64,000 nucleotides of DNA from Selaginella moellendorffii (taxonomy: Eukaryota > Streptophyta > Lycopodiopsida > Selaginellales > Selaginellaceae): assembly GCF_000143415.4 (NCBI RefSeq), contig NW_003314284.1, forward strand, positions 476,096-540,095, written 5' to 3'. The notes under the pieces are model-generated. The model was not told the DNA's origin, ran no database searches, and saw only the letters and a program-made list of their open reading frames with translations. Numbering within the stretch: position 1 is the stretch's first letter; each line of letters begins with the position of its first letter. Both the position numbers and the translations under genes were made by a program. Positions 1-10,484 of this stretch are shown here, piece by piece.

Positions 1-2039
1 GGAAGAGGACACAAGTCCTTGAAATGGTAGCCAGTGCTACCTCTAATAAATGCTGGAATAACCCAAGGAGTTGGGGGTGTACTTAGAGGATGAGTTGGTA
101 TTCTCATCACATGGACAAGTGGTCCTAAGGGGCAAAAGGTTGCCCCAAGAGAACAAATCAAGTGTCGGAGTAACACTTGCAAATATGGTCCTTGTGAGTA
201 GGACCTGAATACAAGAAGTTGTATTCCAGCGAGTTGACACCTCAAAGACTAAGACCTCGCAGGTCATTGGATTAGCAAAGTCTAAAATGCTAGATGACTC
301 AAGTGGAGTTGGGGAATGGTCCTAAGGGATTGGTCGAAGCATTTGGACGGAGGTGTATGATGCCCCATGAGGTATGGGGAGGATCATAAGATCCAAGTAT
401 GAGAACAATGAGTATCTCATTGATGGCAGAATGTGCCACATTAAAGTCGTGGGAAAGATGTTCCCAGAAGAGAGCAACTTTGGCCCAGAGTCGGGTGCAA
501 ACACTATAGTGCGGTGCTAATGGATAGTTAGCATGAGGAACAACTATATTAGTCTTGGCAAAGACCTAAACACTAATAAGTAGTGTTATAAGAATAGGCT
601 CATGGAGCCGATGGTGTGGAGACACCGAAGGTGCCAAGGCGGGTTGCCTTGAGGTCAAGTTGGCGGGTTCATGAAAACCCTGTCCAAAGGAATCCCAATG
701 GAAATGGGAATGGCATGGCCTAAGCTGGAAGGCATGCGGTTAGAGTGGGGTGACCCAGATAATGATGGAGGTGTGGAAGCACCGAGCAATGAGTTGTAGT
801 ACTTGACAAATATGGGGCAACTAAGCAAGAGGTGCAAGATAATTGGTTAAATGGGTAGAAAGTAGCTACCCAAGACTTCTTAATGGCATAAAGAAGTTAG
901 ATATACCCTTACGGGGGATAAATTGCTTATGTTGCAATATAGTAAATCAATGTCGTAAACGGGAATGCTCATTGTCAAGAGGCCATCATTGGGACACCCA
1001 AACACTCTAGAACACCAGGAGGTGGTGTTTCGTGTCGCAAGGGCCATAAATAGGGCCCAAGGGACTAAGTCCCTAGCGAATGATGGATAGTAGGTGCTAT
1101 CCAAATGTCCAAGGTTGTGGAGACAGGAGAAGACTGTCTACCCGAATTGGACAAATCCAAAAAATGGAATTTTGGCAAGGCTAGTGATGGGCATGTAAAG
1201 GCCTATAAGCAGCAACGTTAATCCCGATATATGGGATTATAAGGTGAGCATGCCCAAGATTGAGGAACCACTCCCTATGCTATTGGGTAGGTTCATCCCT
1301 AAAAATACTTGCTAAGGCATAGTAAAATGTGCAAAGCTATCCTCCTAGTCTGGAGGAGAATAACTAAAGGAAACATATGGGGCCAAAAGGCAAGTAATAT
1401 TGGGATGGAACTGAACCATAGAAATCAAAGGGCATATCCAACAGTGGTTATGAAAGTTGGGAGTGGAGAATCAAGAGGGTGCTCGAGGATGTTGTTGCTA
1501 GCAACCGTGATGCCATGGAGAGTCTAAAATATGGAATTGTCCATGTTAGACTATATGGCAACTATAAAGCTTGCGAAAAGGGAGGCCTTAGCAAACTGAG
1601 GGACAGAGTTCCTTCAAGGTTCCCAAAGATGATTCTAGGTAGCGTAGTACCTAGAAAGGCCAAGTGTAAATGGTTCATGGAACACGCGAAATCAGAGTGG
1701 CGCAGTAGAAGCGTGGTCTTGAAGCTTGCCATGAGGCAAGGTTATCAAGGTTAGGGAAGTAGTTCCCGAGTGTTCAAAGAGAGGGCTTTGAATGAAAGTC
1801 GATGGTCAAGGACTTTCACGCTTATGCAGGAACCATGTTACAGTGGTCGGAGGACTTGCCAAGTGAGATTGGCACGTCGGGGGAACAAAAACCCTAGTTG
1901 AAGGTGATAACTTCAAAAAGGGTGGGCCATGGGGCCGAGCATGGAGGAGTCCATGCATGATCACAGACATGTCAAGTGAGAGGACTTGGCAGTGTGGAGG
2001 AACTAGGTTCCTAAGCTGTGATCTGTAGCGCGCTTTAAA

Positions 2040-2160
2040 TATAAGTTGGTGCACCGGCGTGGGGAGTCACGCCAGGCATCTTATGTGATGCCGTCCGTAG
2101 ATGCATATACGGAGGTTGGGTTCGAGTCCCGACCCTCTAGTGCTTGGGTTCGAGTCCCAA
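2040..2160 (+). other. tRNA-like Pol III promoter pair with two B boxes
   Basis: Two exact matches to the Pol III B-box consensus GGTTCGANTCC lie at 2119-2129 and 2147-2157. Each sits in a hairpin like a tRNA T-arm: a 7-nt loop closed by a 5-bp or longer stem. An imperfect A-box-like string lies at about 2047-2058, roughly 60 nt before the first B box. No full cloverleaf can be folded, so this is not called a tRNA. It could be the head of a tRNA-derived SINE or a primer-related relic in the surrounding repeat. Confidence 0.4.
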
Positions 2161-3627
2161 ATCACTAAGGCGTGGTGATGGTTTGGAATATGAGGACACT
2201 CATATTTCGGTGGTCATGGACTCTCAGTGGGGAGACTGGTTTGGGCACACCGCCAAGCGAGGGATGCCTCGGAGTCGTGATGCACGGTTAGACTGCTTAG
2301 TGTGAAAGCTCAGCATATCTAACTTGAACGCTTTGGTGCAAGTGGCACCAAGGTCATGGTGAGTGAGATGGGGACACCTAATCTTAGTTGCTATGAACCC
2401 TTGGCCGTAAGGGCTAGCTTGGGTGCACCGCCAAGTGTGGGGGATGCCCCCGGGGTTATAGTCAACAACTTGGAGGTCTAGAAGACCAAGTACCTCTTGG
2501 CAACTCTGTTAAGGTGCCAAGGTGAGATCACTAGGTGATCTTATGGCCAGATAAGGACAAGGTCCTTGGTTGGCTAAGGAATGAAGTTCCTGGTTCAAAA
2601 TGTTGAAATTGAACTGTTTAAGGTGGTGTGGCTTGGTCGTGATGACCAAGTGGGAAGAGCACCTAAGGGAAATAAACTATGTCCGTGCAATGGCATAGTG
2701 AGTCCGAGGAAAGTAGTCTCTATAAAAGACCCATGGGAGGGTCACGAAGTTGGGCCGTGGATAGAGCCCATAGCAGAAGATGCTAAAGAGACGTACTAGG
2801 GGTGAACATCCTCCGGACTTGGCAAAGAAGAGTCTTTGCTATGGAACCGAAACAATACCTCAAGGAGGGAGGTAGAGATTCGATGTTGCTTGGTGCAACA
2901 ATCAACGGATAGGAGCAAAAGATGAGTGGCCAAGATAGGGCCGTGGAATCCCTTGGAAGGAATCCAAGTGACAAAGTTAGGCGAGGAACACTAATGTGTT
3001 GGACGCTAACAAGTTGCGGGAAAGGAAGTGTGTTTCCAAGGAGGGATTCCAAAATGCTTCGATTTGGCGAAAGTGGAAGCTCCAAGGGAGGGAGCGGTAA
3101 GGTAGCCAAATGATAGGGCCATGGACAGCCCTAGCACAAAGTATGATAAATGGAATTTAGTGCCCAAGGTGGCACGAAATAGAAGAGAGGATGATAGTGC
3201 CCTCAAGTAATGAACTTCCCAGGATGGGGAAGTGGGGTTGCACAATCTGTGCAATGCAAGGTGTTGGAGACACCTAGGAAATTAACTTCCAAAAAGTCAA
3301 AAGAGTAAAAGTTCCAAGGTGCAAACGTTCAATAGATAGAAATTGAGACTACTCGAGAAGGAGTAGTGGGATTGACTTAGAGAAGGGCCTCTAAGAGGTT
3401 TAGCGGGAACTAAACTAATAAAAGGAGAGAACCATTACATGTGGTCCAATCAGTCTCTAAGTTGGAGAGACTACGCTCCTTAAAGGATGGACAAGGCATG
3501 GTGAGCCTTTGGTGTCAAACCATAGATAAAGATTGGCTAGGTGCCAAGGATGGAAATGGTAACACGTGTGGGTGTTACTTTATGAAAGGGTTACCGTTCG
3601 ATGAGGACATCGAACTTCGTCTATGGG

Positions 3628-3694
3628 TGGTGGAGTTGTGAGACACAAAATCCCTAGGCCCCAAAGTGGAGCCGGAAGGGTGCCACGTGGTAGT
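3628..3694 (+). repeat. Repeat segment, left copy of an inverted pair
   Basis: About 65 bases containing 'gtgagacacaaaatcccta' and 'gtgccacgtggtag' recur in reverse complement at 6430-6497 with few mismatches. The copies are 2.7 kb apart. This copy sits inside the purine-rich block. Confidence 0.8.
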
Positions 3695-3854
3695 GGCCGA
3701 AGTGAAAGCCAAACGAGTGTAACACGTTTGGGCCAAAAACTCTGACTTGAAAGGTCGAGAGCGAGAGTGGAACTCCTAACGAAGTGCTCAAGGAATGAGC
3801 ACAAGGCGAGCAATAAGCGAGGCTCCAAAAAGGGACCCAAAAGGACCAACACAT

Positions 3855-4378
3855 GACACGGGGAAGTGTTCGAGATGGACCCGAGATGGACCTGAGTGGA
3901 GTCCGAACTGGAGTCCGAGAAGGACCCGAGATGGAGTCCGAGGTGGAGTCCGAGTTGGAGTCCGAAGTGGAGTCCGAGTTGGAGTCCGAAGTGGAGTCCG
4001 AGATGGACCCGAGATGGACCCGAGATGGACCCGAGTTGGAGTCCGAGATGGAGTCCGAGATGGAGTCCGAGATGGACCCGAGATGGATCCGAGATGGAGT
4101 CCGAGATGGACCCGAGATGGATCCGAGATGGAGTCTGAGATGGAGTCCGAGATGGAGTCCGAGATGGAGTCCGAGATGGACCCAAGATGGAGTCCGACCG
4201 AGACCGAGACCGAGATCGGGACCGAGACCAAGACCAAGGCCGAGCCCGAGACCGAGCCCGAGCCCGAGACTGAGACCGAGACCGAGCCCGAGCCCGAGCC
4301 CGAGTCCGAGTCCGAGTCCGAGTCCGAGTCCGAGTCCGAGTCCGAGTCCGAGTCCGAGTTCGAGTTCGAGTCTGAGAG
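3855..4378. repeat. Minisatellite passing into a CCGAGN hexamer tract
   Basis: From 3855 to about 4195 the sequence is an irregular array of 11- and 12-nt units of the form ATGGACCCGAG and (A/T/G)TGGAGTCCGAG. From about 4196 to 4378 it becomes a hexamer array (ACCGAG, CCCGAG, TCCGAG). The array lacks stops in several frames on both strands, so it produces long spurious frames of Ser-Glu, Pro-Ser, Asp-Ser, Leu-Gly or Arg-Thr repeats. I regard these as by-products of the repeat. Confidence 0.9.
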
Positions 4379-5371
4379 GGTGAAAGCCCAAAGCGTTCGT
4401 CTCCCAGACCTTGGGGGGTTTGGTGAGCTCCAAAAGTATAGTAGGGGGAGGACTGCAGTGGAGCCAGTTTGGCCAGGAAAGGCCAGTTTGGCCCAGGAAG
4501 GCCGGACCCAGTGTTGGGTGATGAGCTGCCCACTGTGAAGTCCAAGACTAGAGTGAACACAGACCGACAAGTGGGGTAGCTTGGTGAAGTGTTCAAGAGT
4601 TGGCTCTAGTTCCCCCGGGAGATCGACTGGCCGATGCTCCCAGTCCAAGTGTGGGTGGCACTACCTACTTAGATACCTGGCGTGGCTCAACGGAACCTCG
4701 CTCTAAGCCCATGGCTAGAGCACCTAAAGACGAAAGGCGGGGAGAGTACCCATGAGGCTTGCGTAAAGCCACGGTGTTCCAAAATGGTGTCCCAAAGTCC
4801 CAGACTGTGGAATGGAAGAGGGGTAGCCCTCTGGTGTGGTGACCAAGGACACAGTCATACAGTGAGGAAGTCCTAGAGGATAGTGGGACTTAGTGGTCGG
4901 GCCGGTGGGCCTTGATCCAGTGGCAGTGTTGGCGAACACAGCCAAGGACAGAAAGGGACTTGGTGGGGACCGGAACAGAGATATTGGGGCAGGTTATTCC
5001 CCATGTCTGTAGGCATCCTAAGGATGCTAAGGAGTGGATCGGGGATGATCCCTCATGGACGGATGGCCCAGTCTTTGAGAGACGGGACTGTGGTGCAGGT
5101 GGTGTTGGACCACCGATGTGACCAAAGTGATTGGGCATGGCCTAGCGTAACGGGCTGGTATGTTGGTGGTGCCTTGGGGTGTCGGTCATCGGACCGGACA
5201 CGTGGAGCACTTGGACCAAGTGCAAAGGTTGAGTGGCATGGATGCCATTCTCAGGGCTAGCAAGCCCCAAGCCCTGAGAGGGACTTATAGAGGTTGTGAA
5301 TGAGACTCCTCCAAGTGGTCGGAGGTGCGGTTAAGTGACTAAAGTAGAATGGAAAATTTAGTCGCTTACAT

Positions 5372-5660
5372 CACCCTATCCTAAAAATTAGTCTCTGGGA
5401 CAATCACGAAAATTTACTAAACATGTATTAGTAGCTCATCATAGGATCACATTGAACATATTACCGACACAAATTCCTGGGGATGAGAAACAAGACTATT
5501 TCTATCTTTGCCATGTGCTTCCTGCTTGTCTCTCCAAACTAGAGACAATAGCCCAGTACACATCCATTCTATTTAATTAGAATAGCTATAATGGGAAATA
5601 TAGCTCGGCAATCGTGGAATGGACGTGCCTCTCTGCGTGCCCGGATTAACTTAGTTCCAG
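5372..5660 (+). repeat. 285-bp direct repeat, copy 1
   Basis: The block from about 5372 to 5660 (through 'ttaacttagttcca') is repeated at about 6143-6430 with scattered substitutions. Shared stretches include 'ctctgggacaatca' and 'gcgtgcccggattaactt'. A second shared piece ('aggacaatttccacattcta' followed by a 'tagctaatgggaa'-like end) occurs at 5847-5910 and 6596-6665. No coding potential is seen. Confidence 0.85.
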
Positions 5661-6142
5661 CACTAGACAAATCAAAAGAAGATCATCTGAATTTCCACAT
5701 TCCTGATGCATCACCAGCGACAGTCCTTCCATTGATTTTCTCTAGTTGTTCTTGATGAGTTGGGAAATCCAGGAGCCCAAGTAAAGTCCAGAAGAAATCC
5801 ACCTAGAGAAGAGCTCTAAAAGGTGAGGCAAAAACACCATCATATTCAGGACAATTTCCACATTCTATAGATTAGCATCTAGACACTTTTTTATAAATAG
5901 TTAATGGGAATCTTGCTCCAATTTTTGTTGCAGCCACCGGTACATGATTGCTGCGCACACTAAGAGGTAAATTTCGATGACCAACCGACAAACTATCACA
6001 TTGTACTTCACTGCAAAGGAAAATAAAATAAAATAAGAGACACTTAAGTCATCAATGGTTTGAAAAGTTGTCAATTTCTACACTTTTCATAAATAGCTAA
6101 TGGGAAACACATTCAGAGCAAAGTCATCTATTTTAAGCTTTC

Positions 6143-6430
6143 ACCCTGTCCTAGAAGTTGGTCTCTGGGACAATCATGAAAATTTACTAAACATGTATTA
6201 ATAGCTCATCATAGGATCACATCGAACATATTATCGACGTAGATTCCTAGAGATAAGAAACAAGACTATTTCTATCTTTGCCATGTGCTTCTTGCCTATC
6301 TCTCCAAACTAGAGACAATAGCTTAGTACTTGTCCATTCTATTTAATTAGAATAGCTAATGGGAAACACAGCCTGGCAATCGTGGAATGGATGTGCCTCC
6401 CTGCGTGCCCGGATTAACTTAGTTCCAACA
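6143..6430 (+). repeat. 285-bp direct repeat, copy 2
   Basis: This is the second copy of the block at 5372-5660, about 770 bp downstream and in the same orientation. The gap between copies holds further short shared pieces, so the unit that duplicated was probably longer than the part still alignable by eye. Confidence 0.85.
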
Positions 6431-6497
6431 TTCTACCACGTGGCACCCTTTCGGCTCCCCTTTGAGGCCTAGGGATTTTGTGTCTCACAGTTGTGTA
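6430..6497 (-). repeat. Repeat segment, right copy of an inverted pair
   Basis: This is the reverse complement of 3628-3694, carrying 'taccacgtggcac' and 'agggattttgtgtctcac'. It sits directly after the second copy of the 285-bp duplicated block, so a fragment of the purine-rich family appears to have landed here in the opposite orientation. Confidence 0.8.
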
Positions 6498-6518
6498 GTG
6501 AACTTCTTCCGATAGTGC

Positions 6519-6582
6519 CCCCATTCAATTTTGCAATCTAGTGCCAGATTGCAAGTGTTGGTGATTGCAAAATTGAATGTGG
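6519..6582. repeat. Perfect 17-bp inverted repeat (foldback)
   Basis: 'cattcaattttgcaatc' at 6522-6538 is exactly reverse-complemented at 6563-6579, leaving a 24-nt loop. C-rich and G-rich flanks extend the pairing with one bulge. The right arm, with 'gtgggaacaaca' following, recurs as a direct repeat at 6731-6753. This looks like the end of a small foldback element. Confidence 0.7.
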
Positions 6583-6799
6583 GAACAACACTATCATGTT
6601 CAGGACAATTTCCACATTCTATAGATTAGAAAATCTAGACACTTTTCATAAATAGCTAATGAGAAACACTAGAGCAAAGTCATTTAGTTGGAGATCCTAT
6701 CAAATGGCTGCTGTAATGGCTGGAGTGGCTCAAAATTGAATGTGGGAACAACAAATTCCACAATTAGAGAATGGGACTAAATAGAACTAACACATTTGG

Positions 6800-9700
6800 G
6801 AATGATAGTGAGAGTGTCTTGGTGTATCAAATATTAAGGTACCAAGCTTAATATCACAGTGGTTTTTGTCACTGATCTAGATGACATTTGTTTTTTGTTT
6901 TTGTGTGTACGGAGTCACCCCCCGAAGCCCCAGCCAGTGTAAGACACAACAAGGTTTGAACTCCTTACCGGGCTAAATATGCTTCGCTAATAACACTTAG
7001 AAATTCTATCCTTATGCTTATTTGATTTAAGTACACTCAAAATGCCTAATTAACTCCATTAGCATAAGAAGGACTAATAAAGGGTCTAGCAATATTGATC
7101 TCTTGCTATTATGGCAGTAAGAGAATAATATTCAAAAGGGCTCACTAGCAAAATTTTCAATACATGCAGTCGTATTCATAATAATTCACTATATACTCCA
7201 AAGGTGGACGATAATAAATTGTAGTGTTGTTATTGTCCCATTTGTGGCCCAAGTGTTTAATAGAATCCACTTCAACTAGTGGAAAAATGCTCATCAAATA
7301 CTGATCTTAAAATTTAACATTAGTAGCTTGTGACAACTATAAAGGTAAATTTAACTTTGTTAGCAATATTAAATCATTACCATATAAGAGTTTATATATT
7401 GAAGCACTATTAAAACTCTATACCTCCATGACATACGCATACTAAAGAGATGGCAAATAACCATCTCAGTCCAAATGTTGAAAATTCACATACATTATGA
7501 AAATCCTTTTGAAGGTTTGAACAAGCCAGATCAAATTTAATGATCCTATAGAGTCAAGTAGTTGGAGCACCGACTTCCACCCACCAATTCAAATAATCAA
7601 AACACTTATTGAGTCAAGTAGTTAGAGCATCAACTACCCACCAAGTCAAGTAGTCAAAAGCAATTAAAAGCAATAATAACATACTCAAAACTTGAGTCAA
7701 TAATGATGTTTTTAACAAAGATTTATATAGTTTATTACTCTTATATAGTTGTTTACAGATATTCTATATACCCCTCTATAATAAAAGAGTCATGGTAAGT
7801 ATAGAGAAAATATAGAATAAAGATCGAAGATATTATTAGTTGCAAATGGTCATTAAAATCATTTTCCACAAAGTAAAGAAGATCATCCTTAAGGTAATAT
7901 TAAGAATGTAAATGTCAAAATGACAAATCATCAATAAATGATATAGGGTTTTTAAACCTATCATGAAGCTCACAAACCTTATTAAAAGAAGGTAAACCTA
8001 GCATCACATTTTGTAAATACCAAATATTAAGCACAACAACTACTATAGTATGGAATCCTCATCAAGAAAATCCATTAATGTTGGAATAATAAACTCATAA
8101 GAAACATAAAAGGAAAGTAAAAATGGGAGAAAAGGGAGAAAAACTTGGGAAAGGGCATCAACTACAGAATTCCCTGGGAAATGAATAACTTTAAACTTAT
8201 ATATTTAAAGCTTTTGATCTATCGAGCAATACGATCAATTAAATTTTTCTCCTTCAATAGTAAAGTGACTACAATATGATCACCAATGTCTAAGAACTAT
8301 CATAAAGCTTCTTAAAACCCCAAATTATAATTAAACATTTCTTCTCTATTATGGAGTAGCTTATTTTTGCCAGTTGTAACATATGGTTGGTGTATGTGAT
8401 AAGATGATGTTGACCAAGCACTTATCACAAGATAAAGTTCACATACTTTAGGACTCCAAGAGTTTTAAGTAACATCTTTATTTAATATGATATTTACTCA
8501 TAAAATTTGATCTCCATTAGTGAATAATACTGAACAAGAACCTTGATTAAACAAGCATCCCCTGTTAGACTAAGATGATGCATAGTACTCCTGGCTCTAG
8601 ACAATATATCAAAGTTGAAGATATCAACATACTTCTTAAACCAATCAACTGTCATAGCAAAAAGAATGTCTAAGGGATTTTGTAGTGTATATGGTTATGG
8701 GATGAAATTTAGATATACTGTCACTATGTGAATCTTTCGAACCTTGGAAGATAAATAGGGATAAAATAGCCACTAAATGCTTTATTATTAAGCAATTGCC
8801 CTACAATTGGCTGAAGAAGAGAGAGATAAAATATGCTATATGTGGTATCAAAGTAAATAACATAAGTTTAATTTTCATTGACCCCTAAAAATTGTACTTA
8901 TATGTATTAGGCATGTCATTTATCTTGTAGGGCATCTACAGATCTAAAAGCTTGATTTGACATATTGGAACTTGAAATCACCTATATATATAACTAAGTC
9001 CACCTCATCCCATATATACGCATGTATACATTTGTTATTTGAAATTGTATCAACTAATATAGAAAGGATAACAGTGGACTTTTTGTTATAAAACTGAGTT
9101 TAAAAAGTAAACACTTGATGAACTCAACCAACACAAAAACGATAATAGTGGACCTCTTATTATAAAACCAAATCTAAAAAGTAAACACTAGATGAACTCC
9201 CTTAATGGTATTCCAGAAACAAGCATGGAGGGGTCAGTGATAATTTCAATGTCAAGACCAAGGATGACATCAATTATAAGTGGGAGAGATGATATTTTAT
9301 AATGTTGTGTTAATGAAAGAGCCTTATGAAAAGAGTGGCTGGGGCAAGTGTATGTACACAAGACCTTAACAAAGTGTTGGCTATAATATGCTTAATTTGA
9401 TTTGCTTTGACATATTTGGCTTAACACAAAGCAAAAGTTTCCAAAAAATGAATATTAAATTGCATAATTGACTCAAGCAACCCAAGACAAAAATGGTTGT
9501 TAGAAGGCATCATTATCGTCAACATATCTAAATATGCACTTAAAGACGTTTAAGAGAAGGCTCCAATTCACATGAGAGGCTACACAAAAACCATTGTACC
9601 ACTCTTAGAAATATATAAAGAAGTTATATAAATATTGAGCATCATCCCAAAAATGATATGTGGCAATCATTATAAAGTAATTGAACCAATAATACATATC

Positions 9701-10300
9701 ATCTTTAGGATTCCTATAAAATAAATCCAGAATTGATAACAAGAGCAAGAGGAGCTATATAAATGCTATCATTAATTGAGTCTATTTGGTTATAGCATTA
9801 AGCAATTGCACCAATTGTTGCTCCAAAATCAAAAGATGAATATATTAATTTGCTATAAATATGAATAAAAAAAAAGTAAAAGAGAAAGAAATGAAAAAGT
9901 TATAGAAATAAGAGAAATTTGACCAACAAAATCTAAATAAAAAGTATAAATCAAAATACTTGCTAGATAATCAAAAGTGCTCTTTATCTCCACCAATGTG
10001 AATACATAGAATATAGAAATAGAATACAAAATTTATATATTCAATTAAACCAAAAACTTTAATTTATATACATAAGTGAGTGAATGGTCTTGGACTAAAA
10101 TTAATCTGATACCTATCAAAATCCCACTTGGGATAGAGACTTTTTCCCATAATACTAAAATACAATAAAATTTATATATAAAATATGTTTTCCCTATAAA
10201 TATAACTGGAGTTTAAAAGCTTTTTTATTAAATTTAAAACGAGATAAAAAAAGACAGAAACGTATAGTTGCCATTGTTCTAGGACGACTTACTCTAGCGA
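6800..10300. other. AT-rich gene-free region of decayed repeats
   Basis: About 3.5 kb of AT-rich sequence without a sustained reading frame. It contains the Ty3/gypsy RNase H relic described separately, tandem near-repeats around 7550-7665 ('gagtcaagtagttggagca' type) and around 9075-9200 ('gtggac..ttattataaaac' type), and a segment at 7060-7146 that matches 39382-39468. No intact gene, RNA gene or terminal repeat could be recognised. Confidence 0.7.
8144..8358 (-). pseudogene. Decayed Ty3/gypsy RNase H fragment
   Basis: On the minus strand, starting near 8358, the translation reads YSIIEKKCLIIIWGFKKLYD. This matches the YS-x-x-EKECLAIIWALKKF block of the RNase H domain of Ty3/gypsy polyproteins. 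Further on, at about 8202-8144, it reads YKFKVIHFPGNSVVDALS, matching the LQEYKFxVxHxPGxxNxVADALSR block that ends the domain. Order and spacing fit the family, but stops and frameshifts lie between the blocks. The AT bias of its substitutions fits old methylation-driven C-to-T decay. Neither reverse transcriptase nor integrase could be read with confidence nearby. Confidence 0.75.
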
Positions 10301-10484
10301 GAGCGGATATCCTTGGAGATAATCTTGAGATCGAGCCATGGATCCAGTCAAAAAGAGTGAGTGAGGAGAAACTTGCCTGATCTGATCCGAGGCTGTTATG
10401 TAGATCTTCTCCTCAAAGCAGCACGCAATCTTGAGCATCTAGTTTCTGCCATCTAGCAGACTTTCTGGCATATGCTTCTGGAGC

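Larger units (their letters stand above)
1..5340. repeat. Purine-rich, strand-skewed repeat region, no credible gene
   Basis: This 5.3-kb block shows no recognisable protein domain on either strand; open frames are short and low-complexity. The plus strand is strongly G-over-C: in two 60-base lines that I counted, 2581-2640 has 18 G and 6 C, and 3061-3120 has 24 G and 9 C. Short phrases recur, for example a diverged 'caccgccaag...gggatgcc' segment at about 2248-2275 and 2426-2453. A piece of the block (3628-3694) reappears inverted at 6430-6497, which shows that the block is made of mobile or repeated material. It may be a non-autonomous retroelement or a decayed long terminal repeat, but I see no polypurine tract, primer site or terminal repeat that would settle the class. 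Confidence 0.55.

Noticed and set aside
3580-4648. Long open frames on both strands over 3580-4648 (up to 338 residues)
   Set aside because: They are produced by the tandem array, which lacks stops in many frames; the residues are simple Leu-Gly, Arg-Thr or Asp-Ser repeats with no domain.
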